Assembly: GCA_937128505.1 (NCBI GenBank)
Contig: CAKZMM010000083.1
Coordinates: forward strand, 1 to 64,000
DNA length: 64,000 nt
Origin: an uncultured Thermogutta sp.
GTDB lineage: Bacteria; Planctomycetota; Planctomycetia; Pirellulales; Thermoguttaceae
Reading direction: 5' to 3'
A model generated the notes under the pieces. That model saw nothing but the letters and a program-made list of their open reading frames with translations, was not told where the DNA came from and searched no databases. The stretch's first letter is position 1, and the number at the start of each line of letters is the position of its first letter. Both the position numbers and the translations under genes were made by a program. Below are positions 42,859-52,541 of the stretch, piece after piece.

Positions 42859-43788
42859 AAAATGATAGACTAGCAGGACTATGCAGGCTTAGCTATCGGC
42901 GTAAGGGGCGGTAATGCCCGGTGTACTTGCTAATCCGGTCGGCAAAAAGCGGCTAGCTTTCTGGGACGGGACTTACGGTGCCACAGCCGAATCCGCTTGC
43001 GGCGTTTCGAGTGTTTGCCGTCAATCAATGGCCGACCGTTAATCAATGACCAATTAGTTTTTTGATCAGTTTTTTTATCGTCATGATGGCGCTCGGCGTG
43101 CCGCGAGTTCCCGTAACATGATATTCTTCGATAGTCTTTGATAGTCTTCGGTAAGCGCTTCACAAGATGGATTCTGTTGCCGGCGCGCCGAAGCTTATTC
43201 ATCCTGTGAGTGCTGCGCATTTTTCCGATTTTTACGCCGGCTGTTTTCGATCTGTAAATCTACTGAAAAATTAACCTACTTGGCAGATTTTAATCGTTAA
43301 TGCCCGGGCGTATTTCGTTCCGGTCTTCAGAACCATGCACGGAGCCCCGAGGGGGAAAACACTGGGATTTGGGGCTTAACCTCTTTCTTCGAGAGTTATT
43401 AGGAGAGTACACGGCAAGGGTTGGGTCCAAGGTGTGGACGATGATAGGGGCGGCGGCAAAAGGCCTCAGTGTGCTCTCGTCTCGCGCTGTTCAATCACCG
43501 TAATCTTGACAAGCAGCAATCTTTACCCCGCATTTATTTGTGCAACTTATCCAGAATATGTATTTTTCCCGGATAAGTGAGGTGGAATTTTGGAGTAAAG
43601 CTGTTGTAAAACGAACCTAACAGCGTAAAAACTTGCCGGCTGCTCGGCAAAAGTGTGAGTGAGTAGTTGTTGAGAAAACCTTGCTCCAAGATGAGTTGTC
43701 CATTTTTGCAAATTTGATTAGTCTTCCACCCCAACTTGCTTTCGTGACTAGGGTAACTATTGAGGTTTGAGACCAAACTCAGCAAGGC
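42859..43788. other. Gene-free spacer
   Basis: 930 bp with no convincing ORF. It contains a 10-base tandem repeat (CTTCGATAGT, then CTTTGATAGT, then CTTCG, at 43126-43150) and two copies of AATCAATG followed by GCC or ACC at 43024-43052. The 86-codon minus-strand ORF at 43534-43794 is AT-rich and unlike neighbouring genes. Confidence 0.4.
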
Positions 43789-45945
43789 ATGCACACCTTG
43801 GCGAAAGGAATCGCATTGAGAGAGGTCCTACGAGATCTCCTGATCGTCGGAGTATTTGCCGGGTTTCTTTTCTTTAGTCTTCTCGGTCAACCACTTCTCT
43901 GGGACCGGGATGAGCCAAGAAACGCAGGCTGTGCGCGCGAGATGTGGGAGCGCGGCGATCTGATGGTGCCGGTTTTCAATGGCGAGCTCCGGGGTCATAA
44001 ACCGGTACTCCTCTATTGGCTTATCATCGCGGCTTACTCCGTTTTTGGCGTAAACGAATTTGCCTCGCGACTACCGTCAGCTCTAGCCGGCATAGGCACG
44101 GCAGGAATCACCTACGCGTTAGGCAGGCGGCTTTTCGGTCGCGAAGTGGGGTTGTGGGCCGCCTTGGTTCTCGTTTCGACCCTGACCTTGGGCATGTTGT
44201 CTCGCGCGGCTACGCCCGACGGAATTCTTATACTTTTCAGTACCTTAGCGATCGCGGCCTTTGCCTGGGGGTATTTTAGCCCCGGGACAGGGCCAAAATG
44301 TTCCATGGAGTCTTATCACAACGGAACTTGCAGAGTGCCGAGTAATTCCGGCGGTTTATTGGAAGGGTCGGAAGGTGGTCATGCTGCGCTGGCAAGAGTG
44401 CCTTCCCAGACGGGCGATGGCGATTGCCATGCCGCGGCCCAGAAGCTGGTCGTTAACCCCGCTATGGTTAGGAGCCAGTCGGACCCGGAACGCTTCGTGC
44501 CTTGGTTACCTGCGCTTGTAATGTACATTGCGATGGGCCTAGCGGTCTTGTCCAAAGGACCGGTAGGTATCGTGCTGCCCCTGGGAGTAATACTACTTTT
44601 TATGCTTTCGCAGCACAGCGGGCGGGAAACTCCCGCAGTAACGAGCTGGTGGAAAAAAGCGGTGCGTTTTCTTGCGACATTTTTCTCCCTGAAAAACTGG
44701 TGGCGAGCCATTCGATTCCTGCGCCTCGGTTCTGGGATCGTGGTCACGGCCTGCGTTGCCTTACCGTGGTATGTTGTCGTTGCGTGGCGGACGCAAGGTG
44801 CTTTTCTCAATGAGTTTTTTCTCACCCATCATTTGCGCCGGGTCTTAACACCGCTTGAAGGCCATGATGGCCCGATTCTTTATTATGTCGGGGCGCTCCT
44901 GATCGGGACGTTTCCATGGAGTGTTTTTGCCGTGCCCGTGGTTTGGGAGATCATCCGCTTTGGGCGAGATGAGGCCCACCATCGCCGAGGGATCGCGCTA
45001 CTGGCGTGGTGGCTTGCGGTATACATAGGGACATTCTCGCTGGCGCAAACGAAGTTGCCTAGCTATATTGCGCCGTGTTATCCCGCCGTGGCGATCTTTG
45101 TCGGAATATTTTTGAAGCGGTGTCATCGGCGAGAATTATGCGTCGATTCGCGGTGGATTGTGGCGGCTATTCTGGTGCTAGGAGCCATTGGACTGGCTTT
45201 GGCGGTGGCTTTGCCCTGGGCAGCCCTGATGTTTTTCGGGGGTGAGATTTGGACTGTTGCAATCGGATTACTTTTGGTTGCCGGAAGTGGCATCGGATTG
45301 TGGCTCTGGTGGAAAAAACAGCACGGCGCATTTTTGCGGGTCTTTGGGGGAGCAGCATGGCTTTTTTGTTTCCTGGTGCTGGTCCTGCTGCCGACTCGCG
45401 CATCGCGATATCGGCCGCTGGAGGGATACCTCAAGAAATTGAACGGTGGAAATAAGTCTACAAACGTGGTAGCTCTTGGCTGGCTTGAGCCAAGTTGGGT
45501 TTTTTATGCAGGCGGAAAAGTGCCTTTGTATTTTGAGGAGGAGATTGACCGCGTTCTCCCGCGTTTGGCCGATGATCCGTTCCTTCGCGTGATTGTGCCG
45601 GACCACCTCTTGGAACGCATTGCGGAGAGAGGGCGACATTTCGAGATCGCGGCAGAAGGGACTCGCTTCTTGCGCAAGGAGCGATTCTTCGTGTTGGCCC
45701 CAAAGCCACAACCAAGCGTGGCTCCGGCAGAAGGACCGACCGATGGGTTAGCCAGACTGCCGGACAAATTTGGTCAAATCGCAAATACTTCCGATGATAT
45801 TCCAGGAAGCCAGCATATTAACCAGCTATCCAAGAGCCCAAAGCAAAAGACGCGCAGTGCGCGAAACCCTCAGCTAGGAAATACCCACAATAGATCCACC
45901 TCGAGCGCTTCGAAGGCTCCTGAGCCCAGCATTCAAACCAGGTGA
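43789..45945 (+). CDS. Membrane glycosyltransferase, GT39/ArnT-like
   Basis: 718 residues with about ten or more membrane helices. The first loop has the family's acidic motif (PLLWDRDEPRNAGCAREMWE), then ELRGHKPVLLYWLIIAAYSV and FASRLPSALAGIGTAGITYA, as in ArnT and PMT-type enzymes that use polyprenyl-phosphate sugars. Later segments include AVLSKGPVGIVLPLGVILL, WSVFAVPVVWEI and SLAQTKLPSYIAPCYPAVAI. The enzyme would transfer a sugar to a lipid or protein at the outer face of the inner membrane. Two unusual parts are a hydrophilic insertion of about 70 residues near residue 165-235 and a low-complexity tail of about 75 residues. The start lacks a clear ribosome site and could be slightly further in. 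No linked genes indicate the acceptor. Confidence 0.88.
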   Translation: MHTLAKGIALREVLRDLLIVGVFAGFLFFSLLGQPLLWDRDEPRNAGCAREMWERGDLMVPVFNGELRGHKPVLLYWLIIAAYSVFGVNEFASRLPSALAGIGTAGITYALGRRLFGREVGLWAALVLVSTLTLGMLSRAATPDGILILFSTLAIAAFAWGYFSPGTGPKCSMESYHNGTCRVPSNSGGLLEGSEGGHAALARVPSQTGDGDCHAAAQKLVVNPAMVRSQSDPERFVPWLPALVMYIAMGLAVLSKGPVGIVLPLGVILLFMLSQHSGRETPAVTSWWKKAVRFLATFFSLKNWWRAIRFLRLGSGIVVTACVALPWYVVVAWRTQGAFLNEFFLTHHLRRVLTPLEGHDGPILYYVGALLIGTFPWSVFAVPVVWEIIRFGRDEAHHRRGIALLAWWLAVYIGTFSLAQTKLPSYIAPCYPAVAIFVGIFLKRCHRRELCVDSRWIVAAILVLGAIGLALAVALPWAALMFFGGEIWTVAIGLLLVAGSGIGLWLWWKKQHGAFLRVFGGAAWLFCFLVLVLLPTRASRYRPLEGYLKKLNGGNKSTNVVALGWLEPSWVFYAGGKVPLYFEEEIDRVLPRLADDPFLRVIVPDHLLERIAERGRHFEIAAEGTRFLRKERFFVLAPKPQPSVAPAEGPTDGLARLPDKFGQIANTSDDIPGSQHINQLSKSPKQKTRSARNPQLGNTHNRSTSSASKAPEPSIQTR

Positions 45946-46311
45946 CGCTAATCCTAAGGCGCTGCCGAAGGCACCAGGACCCGGACAAAAACCGCAAGCA
46001 GTGACTAGGCTCTGTCTTCGGCTTGCTCGCGACGATCTTCACCTTCCAAGTTTTACTGCGTTACAACCGTCCTTGTGGCAAGAAGATCGCTTAAGTCCGC
46101 CGAGTTTTTGAGGCATTCGGATTCCCGGATGGCCATAGGTGATGTTAATCCGCCGCCAGTTTCGCGGCTTTTGTAAGTTTCCTGGCTTGCCCAGATCCGG
46201 ATTGTCAACTTGAAGCGTTTTAGAAGAGCAGTGGCTTCTTTCCCGGACGGTGATGCATGTACCCGCGAGGTTTTTGGGTTGCGAAGAGGGGAAGTGAATA
46301 TTAAGTGAATA
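45946..46311. other. Convergent spacer
   Basis: 366 bp between the convergent glycosyltransferase and membrane hypothetical genes. The only oddity is a tandem AGTGAATATTA pair at about 46292-46314. No gene or terminator is clear. Confidence 0.35.
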
Positions 46312-47124
46312 TTAGGTTTGAATATCACGTTTCTGAGCGTGGGGGGCGGAGAGTCCGTCATGCGGCGATTGGTTCCCAGGGCAGGAGAGGATTTGGGCAG
46401 AGTTTCGCCATGGAGGCTCAGGCCAAGGCGGCAATTCCCGAATGGAAGGGGAAAACTCGCCCGCGCTCCCGCCCGATGGTAAGAATGAGCGAGAAAGGTA
46501 CCGGTCAACCGTTTTACTCGTGGACCCAGCTTGAATACCTGCGGGAAGGGGCTGAAGATCGCTTGAGGGGCCGCAAGATAATTCGCCGAAAAGTCGGTAC
46601 TTCAATTGTTTCCATTGCTTTGCATGCTCGCCGTCGCCCGGCCGAAACTTAACGGCCTCCAGCAACTCGGGTTCGACGAAAATCCGACAGGGGTCGTCTG
46701 TCCCCAAACTTTTTGCTATCTGCCAAAGCAAGAATGTCTCGGACCAATTCAGCCGGTGAACCCGACACAGGCCCAAGAACAACCGTAGCGGGCTGTTGCG
46801 GGGCAGCCACCGGCGTTGGGGATCGAACCATTGGCCTAAAAACCAGAATACAAGTAACACACCCAGGATGACCAGCAAACCGCTCAATAAGTAGTCCGAC
46901 TCTATCCGAACTGCACGCTGCTGGAATTCGCGGGCAAAGAGTTCCAAAGGATTCGTTGGGCTTTGGACTTGGGCAAGCACCACCACAGGGCAAACCCTCG
47001 AAAGACTTTTAGGATCGTATTCGACTCTTGAGGTAAAGAATCCTGCGCGCAAATCGGCTTTGGTGCAGGTTTCTGCGGCAACTTGCAATCGGAATTCTTG
47101 ATCCTTCGATTTTCGGTGGATCAT
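46312..47124 (-). CDS. Hypothetical membrane protein
   Basis: About 270 residues from ATG 47124; a GTG five codons upstream is an alternative and neither ribosome site is strong. One clear membrane helix (LLSGLLVILGVLLVFWFLGQ) at about residue 85-105 is followed by a soluble part with RLFLGLCRVHRLNWSETFLL and CRIFVEPELLEAVKFRPGDG. I recall similar short membrane-anchored planctomycete proteins but no function. The last 60 residues are rich in Pro and Ser and lack obvious order, so the true protein may end earlier or have suffered a frameshift. It precedes a HEAT-repeat gene upstream on the same strand (gap 248 bp), a possible operon. Confidence 0.6.
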   Translation of the reverse strand: MIHRKSKDQEFRLQVAAETCTKADLRAGFFTSRVEYDPKSLSRVCPVVVLAQVQSPTNPLELFAREFQQRAVRIESDYLLSGLLVILGVLLVFWFLGQWFDPQRRWLPRNSPLRLFLGLCRVHRLNWSETFLLWQIAKSLGTDDPCRIFVEPELLEAVKFRPGDGEHAKQWKQLKYRLFGELSCGPSSDLQPLPAGIQAGSTSKTVDRYLSRSFLPSGGSAGEFSPSIRELPPWPEPPWRNSAQILSCPGNQSPHDGLSAPHAQKRDIQT

Positions 47125-47372
47125 CTGGAACTCACCCACGGATCAGGGCTATCTTGCGTTGTTAGTTTGGTAGCTCGGTTGCTTTGTAGGCCCGGTTGCC
47201 GGTTTTCGACTGTTCTCTTCGAGGGGAACTCCATTGAGGTATCCAGCACTACGCAGCTTTCGTTTGAAGATGTCGCCTCGGCCCAAGCCGTTTTGAATCG
47301 ACCAGAGCGGAAAAAAGCTGTCTACCGGCTCGTTGCCGGTTCTCTCGCTCTTGTCACGACTTTCGTTGCCAA

Positions 47373-48983
47373 CTAGTTCTCCAAAGGAATTTCGCCCAGG
47401 ATTATTTCTGCTTGCTCCAACGATTTAAAAGCAGCTTCGACGGCTTGCTGGACGGCCACGGAGCGATCTCCAGCTGCGGACTCGCGGATCGCGTTTTGCA
47501 CGCCGGGCGATGGACACAAGGCGAGTGCACGCACCGCCTCCGCCCGCACCATGTGATCGGGATCCTCCAAAAGACCCATAAGTTCCGGCTGCAAATCTCC
47601 GACGGCGTTCATGGCTAACGTCATGGCCACGGCACGAAGCCGACGGGACCGAGCTGGCGATTGCATCTCCGCCTTCAAAAGCTTGAGCCAATCGGGATCG
47701 ACCTTACGAACCAACTGCCCGGTGCTTGTCCGAACCTCCTCTTCCAGTAAGTCAAATGAGGCCAAATAGCGCTGGAAAGAGAACTCTCCCAGCTCGCGTC
47801 GCACGGCTTCGCGCACCACCGCGTACGGGCTATCGAGAAGCTCCACCAGACGCGGCAGTGCGCCGACGATGCCTCGCCGCCGCAACTGAGAGGCGGCGGC
47901 GCCTTGAACGTGAGGATCCTCGTCTTCCAGAGCTTGGAGGATGAGCTCGTTTGCTTCGGGACCCACGAATTGGCTCAGGGCCTCGGCGGCAAGTCTTCGG
48001 GCCGGAACGGCCCCCTCCCGAACCAGTGCGCGAAGGATTTCAAAGGCTGACTTCCGGTCAATCGAGCAAAGCGATGCAAGGTGAACCAGACCCTGCTGTT
48101 GCTCGGCAGACAATTCAGGTAGGATGGTGCGCCAATGGATGAGCCACGCAAAGGAGTCGATTCGTCGCAAATTTTTCTGCACCACTTGAGATGGTGTGGG
48201 TCCGATGGTCTCGAGCAAGGTGCGGACGAACCGGGCATCTTCACGCTTGCTCAGGATTCGCAGTGTTGAAGTGGGTAGCTGCCGGTCCTCAAGGAAGCTG
48301 GCTACGAGCTTAATGACCTCGTCGGCAGAGCTGTGGAGCAACCGCTCAAGGAGTGGCCGATAAGCAGGGTGATGTACATCGCTCAAAAAGCGGCGGAAGC
48401 GTTCGCTTTTCGGCGACACCAGGAGCAGATAGGCGTCTAAGATCTCCCCGCGCCCGTGCTTCCCAAATTTGTTCACAGACCACTCTAGCGAATGGACGAA
48501 TTGGCTGCGAATTACTATCGGATCGCGACGGCCGGGAGTGCGAACCTCCTGAGTCAATTCGTGTCGGAGTGCCTTGGCTAATTCGAGCAATACAAAACCG
48601 GCTAGTGATCCGTTAACATGTTCGGGCGATTCCACGGCATTGATGAGCGTGGGTACCAGATCGTATTCCCGAAGCCAAATCGCCGCCTCGCGTCCACAAG
48701 TGCAGATCTCGATGTTGGGGTCAAGAATACACTGCCGGATCGCTTGCGTCAGCTTTGCTCGATGATACCACACGAGAGCCAGCCCGTCGTCGTCGAGCTG
48801 TCGTAAACGGAGCAAAACCGCACGATGTGCCTCGACATTGTTGCGGCGCAGAAGAGCGGCGACAGCACGTCGGCGGATCGCCGGGTGATCGCTGTCCAAA
48901 GCCGCAATCAGGGGGCGGAGGGCCGCATGGTTTGCTGTGGCCGCTAAATACTCAAATGTGGCATCGAGAGCCGCCAAAAGCAT
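47373..48983 (-). CDS. HEAT-repeat protein
   Basis: 536 residues made of repeated helical pairs of about 30-38 residues with the HEAT pattern: LRPLIAALDSDHPAIRRRAV, EANELILQALEDEDPHVQGA, GALPRLVELLDSPYAVVREA and PELMGLLEDPDHMVRAEAVR, each followed by an Ala/Leu-rich helix. No signal peptide or catalytic motif is present. HEAT arrays are protein-binding scaffolds; the binding partner is unknown. It may share a transcript with the membrane protein that follows it. ATG 48983 is the first start and has no strong ribosome site, so a slightly different start cannot be excluded. Confidence 0.85.
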   Translation of the reverse strand: MLLAALDATFEYLAATANHAALRPLIAALDSDHPAIRRRAVAALLRRNNVEAHRAVLLRLRQLDDDGLALVWYHRAKLTQAIRQCILDPNIEICTCGREAAIWLREYDLVPTLINAVESPEHVNGSLAGFVLLELAKALRHELTQEVRTPGRRDPIVIRSQFVHSLEWSVNKFGKHGRGEILDAYLLLVSPKSERFRRFLSDVHHPAYRPLLERLLHSSADEVIKLVASFLEDRQLPTSTLRILSKREDARFVRTLLETIGPTPSQVVQKNLRRIDSFAWLIHWRTILPELSAEQQQGLVHLASLCSIDRKSAFEILRALVREGAVPARRLAAEALSQFVGPEANELILQALEDEDPHVQGAAASQLRRRGIVGALPRLVELLDSPYAVVREAVRRELGEFSFQRYLASFDLLEEEVRTSTGQLVRKVDPDWLKLLKAEMQSPARSRRLRAVAMTLAMNAVGDLQPELMGLLEDPDHMVRAEAVRALALCPSPGVQNAIRESAAGDRSVAVQQAVEAAFKSLEQAEIILGEIPLEN

Positions 48984-50103
48984 AAAAGCATCACATCATT
49001 TCGATATCGTTAATTGCTGAGTTCGCTTTCGATCTTTTAAAAGGTAGTTGCCCGTCGGCCATTTCACCGTTGTAGATTGTTATCGCCTCGCGAATTTGCT
49101 GAGGTGGAGGTTGATCATCTTGCTACCGCTGACCTCTGATAGCCGAAAACGCATCTCCCTGAACAAGCGTGACTCTCACTTTGCCACGAAGGGCGATCGG
49201 GTCCCGGTCTAAGTCCCTAAGCAGTCGCCCACGCTTGTCGACGAAGTGAATTGCCCGATATGGCTCCGTTTTTTCGAGAGGTTTTTAGTGGAGCAATCGC
49301 CGCGGCATACTGCTAAACTTGGGCCCATGAAATACTACCAACCTTCAGCTAGCGGAAAACCACAAACCTTCCGCTAAATGCCATATCCATTTGTCGGGAC
49401 CGCTCCGGGTCACCCTCACCGTGCTACCACAGCATCTCCACGTCATTCAATTCCCGATTTTTGAAAATAAGCGTCGCAAACCCGTCATGCGGCCGAATTC
49501 CTGATTTACTCCTGTCTACTGACGTGAGACACTAATTGAGCAATGCGGAAGTTACAAACTTAATTCGCCCATTTCGTGCTTCGCCCGTTATGCCAAATGG
49601 ACCATCAAATAGGCATTAGCAGACTATGCACGTGCCTGCCAAGAATCGAAGCCGTCCTCCCTCTCCGGCAAAGGGGGATGTTATAACGGTGCGAAGAGCC
49701 CGAGGTTCGGCCACTGACTGGTAATATTGCTCATTGAAAATATGGTTTCAAAAGAGCAACTTAGGCGGAAGCCGATACAGCTCATCTCGTGAAAGAACGC
49801 TGCGGGAGTTTCAAACCGTAGCAGATTTTCCGTTTAAATCGGCTTTAACGGTTTCTCAGCGTACTTTTGCCGGAGGCCCAAGCGGGGCCTAGCGATCCTC
49901 AAAGGTCCCAACGCAGGTATGAACGGCACGTAGGAAGAGGGGTAAAATCCCTGAAGCAATGACCCTTTTTCCGGGTTGGCCCGCGGTTGTCTTGAGCGGA
50001 AGCCTTCGGAAAAACCGGAGGAAGTCAGTTTGCGCCTCCTTCGGAATCTAATAAGGGCTCTAAAGATAAGGGGCCCCAGGTTGGGGGCTATGCGTTAGCG
50101 AAT
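48984..50103. other. Long gene-poor spacer with a possible gene remnant
   Basis: About 1.1 kb with no ORF of convincing length. On the minus strand between about 49288 and 49138 one frame reads EKTEPYRAIHFVDKRGRLLR followed by GKVRVTLVQGDAF before a stop, with no start codon; this looks like a coding fragment of about 50 residues whose family I do not recognise. The remaining sequence shows no pattern. Confidence 0.35.
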
Positions 50104-50982
50104 TCAGCTAGAAACGAACGACGGTTCCTGCCGCTTGAGCTCGGCAGAAGCCGGCGGCTCTTGAAGGATTTCAACACGGATTGGTTTGAGATCAAATTTC
50201 GAGTTTTGCCCCAAAAATCGAGCGGGATTGTTGTAAAAAACTTCGATGGCCTCTTGCAACGAGTGGCCGCGTCGACGGAACTCGAGAATGCACTCTTGGA
50301 GTGTAAAGGGATCACTCGGTCCCCAGTCTGCCGAGGAGTTGATCAAGGTCCGTTCCGTGCCGTAACGCTCAAGCATATCCACAGCCCGCCGAGGAGAGCA
50401 CTTTGTGATAGGATAGAGGGTAAAACCAACCCAATACCCGGCATCCTTGATAGCCCGAATGGTGTGCTCTTCCACGTGATCGATCCAGACCCGATCGGGA
50501 TTGACCGGCATCCCACGAAGGACTTCTAGGATACGCTTCGTGCCTTTGAGTTTATCTTCAAGATGCGGGGTATGAACTAAGAGGAGTTGGTCGTATTGGA
50601 TAGCCAAATCGATTTGGGCCTCGAAGATCTCACATTCGTTCCGCGTGGATTTGTGAAGTCCCGTCTCTCCGACCCCAAGCACTGTCGGCTTTTTGAAGAA
50701 CTCGGGCATGTGTCGGAGAACCTCGCGGCTCAGCGAAGGGTTTTCAGCCTCCTTTGGGTTGACAGCAACCCAGCAGAAATGGCGTATCCCGTACCAGCTT
50801 GCTCGGGTGGGTTCGAACTCCGAAATCTGTCTGAAGTAGTCGATGAATGTCTCGGGATACAGGCGGTCGAACCCGGCCCAAAATGCCGGTTCAGCTACCG
50901 CAACAACCCCTGCCATAGCCATCCGTTCATAGTCTTGAGCAGTCCGGGCAATTCCATGGAAATGCGGTTGGATGATTTGCAT
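50104..50982 (-). CDS. TatD-like metal-dependent hydrolase
   Basis: 292 residues from ATG 50982, selected because GGAG lies about 8 bases upstream and the metal motif sits at the N-terminus as in the family: IIQPHFHG gives H7-x-H9. Further ligands of the amidohydrolase barrel are visible in VLGVGETGLHKSTRNE (Glu), LLLVHTPHLEDKL (His), VWIDHVEEHTIRAI (His) and INSSADWGPSDPF (Asp). It resembles TatD nucleases/hydrolases and the TatD-like member of the Ebo gene cluster; no other ebo genes are nearby, so the assignment stays general. The substrate is unknown. A small hypothetical gene lies 659 bp upstream on the same strand. Confidence 0.8.
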   Translation of the reverse strand: MQIIQPHFHGIARTAQDYERMAMAGVVAVAEPAFWAGFDRLYPETFIDYFRQISEFEPTRASWYGIRHFCWVAVNPKEAENPSLSREVLRHMPEFFKKPTVLGVGETGLHKSTRNECEIFEAQIDLAIQYDQLLLVHTPHLEDKLKGTKRILEVLRGMPVNPDRVWIDHVEEHTIRAIKDAGYWVGFTLYPITKCSPRRAVDMLERYGTERTLINSSADWGPSDPFTLQECILEFRRRGHSLQEAIEVFYNNPARFLGQNSKFDLKPIRVEILQEPPASAELKRQEPSFVSS

Positions 50983-51641
50983 AAAGAGCGCTCCAATAAT
51001 TTCCGAAGCATCCCACAAAACGATTGTTTTCTTACGATCGACGACTTAATGTGCATACAAATTTTCAGGCTGAGGAAACTTTACCGGGCACTGCGTGCTT
51101 CGAGTGCTAACCCAAGTCTTAAGGTCCTTCTCGCGGGGGGAAATTAGCATCTCGGCAAAAAATGAGGAATGAGAAATAATCGGAACCTTCCAAATCGCAA
51201 ATCCTAAACTTGGTGTAGTCGTCCATATCGAATCGAGTCGGATCCACAAACCGCGGAAATTTGGTGGTTGCGAGCGGTCAAAGACTCAAAAAGGCACGAA
51301 CTTTTTTATTCGGCTTCTCTCGTCCATTCAAATAGATTCAAGATTGCTTTCCGAGGTCGCTCGACTGCACCATGTCCCCAAGATACGCCGTCTAAAGCTT
51401 CCCTGAAGCTGCTTCTGGGTTCGCTGCTAATGCCGTTATAGGGGAACTCCTTAATCCGGCTCACCTCTAAATGACGTTGTATTTTGCAGGACACTCCTTG
51501 CGAGAAATCCGCAGCGCACACACGAGCCTTTCAGCTCGAACGGACCAGGGCTACGGCTTTGCCGATCAATGCATTCCGCCCTCGAATGAGAGTGATTCGC
51601 CGCATACTATGCCGCATACTGTGTGAGTGATTCGCTACACA
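50983..51641. other. Spacer, nothing recognised
   Basis: 659 bp upstream of the TatD-like gene. No ORF is credible. CGCCGCATACTATGCCGCATACTGTG near 51600-51620 contains a short direct repeat (GCCGCATACT). Confidence 0.35.
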
Positions 51642-51893
51642 TTAATCGTCCACAGGAACCGAGAATAGCTCAAGCAATTTTTCCACGCGGTAGGGCGGAG
51701 TGAAGCGATCAGCCAAAATCCGAAGTGATTGAAAAATCTTTGTCAACCTCGGGTCTTCAGGGAGCGTTTGCTCCCCGGATGGTTCGAAACGCTTCCGGGC
51801 ATCATCCAATCGATCCAAGCAAGCCGCTATTTCTAGCAGCATGGAACGGACATCGAGAAACGCTTGATCGAGCACTTGTGTTGGTGTCAACAT
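51642..51893 (-). CDS. Small conserved hypothetical protein
   Basis: 83 residues, mainly helical: TPTQVLDQAFLDVRSMLLEI, AACLDRLDDARKRF, and LTKIFQSLRILADRFTPPYR before the terminal VEKLLELFSVPVDD. The pattern 'VLDQxFLxVRxxLLEIAAxLDRLDRA' followed by an acidic linker and 'LFSxPVD' matches, from memory, a conserved hypothetical family of Pirellulales. No membrane or catalytic motif. ATG 51893 has AAGGA only 2 bases upstream, a tight spacing, so initiation is probably weak. Confidence 0.65.
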   Translation of the reverse strand: MLTPTQVLDQAFLDVRSMLLEIAACLDRLDDARKRFEPSGEQTLPEDPRLTKIFQSLRILADRFTPPYRVEKLLELFSVPVDD

Positions 51894-52541
51894 AGTCCTT
51901 ATTTGCCTTGCCGAAATAGTTTTATGAAGCGAGCCAAAGATCCGCAGGATGACTTTCCAGCATCGTCCAAAAGGCTTGGAGATGTTCGCTCCGATCTTGA
52001 AGCGGTTAGACTGCTTGTCGTGCAGCCCAATCTCCGGGCATCAGTACCCAGTTTTGCCTCAATAATCCCTTCAATAATCTATTGAAGGGATTATAGTCCG
52101 GCGCCTCGCAATTTTACGATCGTCTGAGGCCAGCTAATTTAGGTTAGGTGCCCGAGCAAACTTACAGATGTGAGACGACCTTCCCCGACCCGGTCTCTTA
52201 CGCTCTTCACCGCTTCATGCCATCTCTATCTTACGGGTTTAGTCGTCCAAGCCAATAACATGGAGCGATTTTTTCGAAAGGGTGCCCCGTTTGGTCCTGG
52301 CAAAGGGCACCCCCACTTGCCCCGCGAAGAGCATAGCTCTTAGGGGCAGAATTAAAGCACTTTGTAAAACCAATTGGCTAGTGCCGCAGCCCGACCTGTT
52401 TTCAAGCAATTAAAGCTGGCTCCAAGTATCTAAAATTTCCCCGATGTTGTTCGATTGTGAGGAGTTAGACATAATGAAATTAGTCAGCATTCGCTTTGGT
52501 CCGAGGGGGGCTACCCCTATTGTGAAGGAAAGAGCGCGAGC
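51894..52541. other. Divergent spacer with a perfect hairpin
   Basis: 648 bp between the divergent small hypothetical and DnaJ-like genes. It carries the 33-base hairpin at 52062-52094 listed separately and otherwise nothing recognisable. Confidence 0.4.
52062..52094. repeat. Perfect 15-bp inverted repeat with 3-base loop
   Basis: ATAATCCCTTCAATA (52062-52076) and its exact reverse complement (52080-52094) flank ATC. Neither side is followed by a T run, and the neighbouring genes start rather than end here, so a terminator is unlikely. It could be a regulatory palindrome or a small mobile-element remnant. Confidence 0.7.

Noticed and set aside
47083..47376. 97-codon plus-strand ORF between the membrane hypothetical and HEAT-repeat genes
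   Set aside because: Overlaps the start of the minus-strand gene and has no ribosome site or recognisable feature; cannot be fully excluded.
50104..50982. Calling the TatD-like gene part of an Ebo cluster
   Set aside because: No eboA, eboC or other ebo-type neighbours are present in the window.
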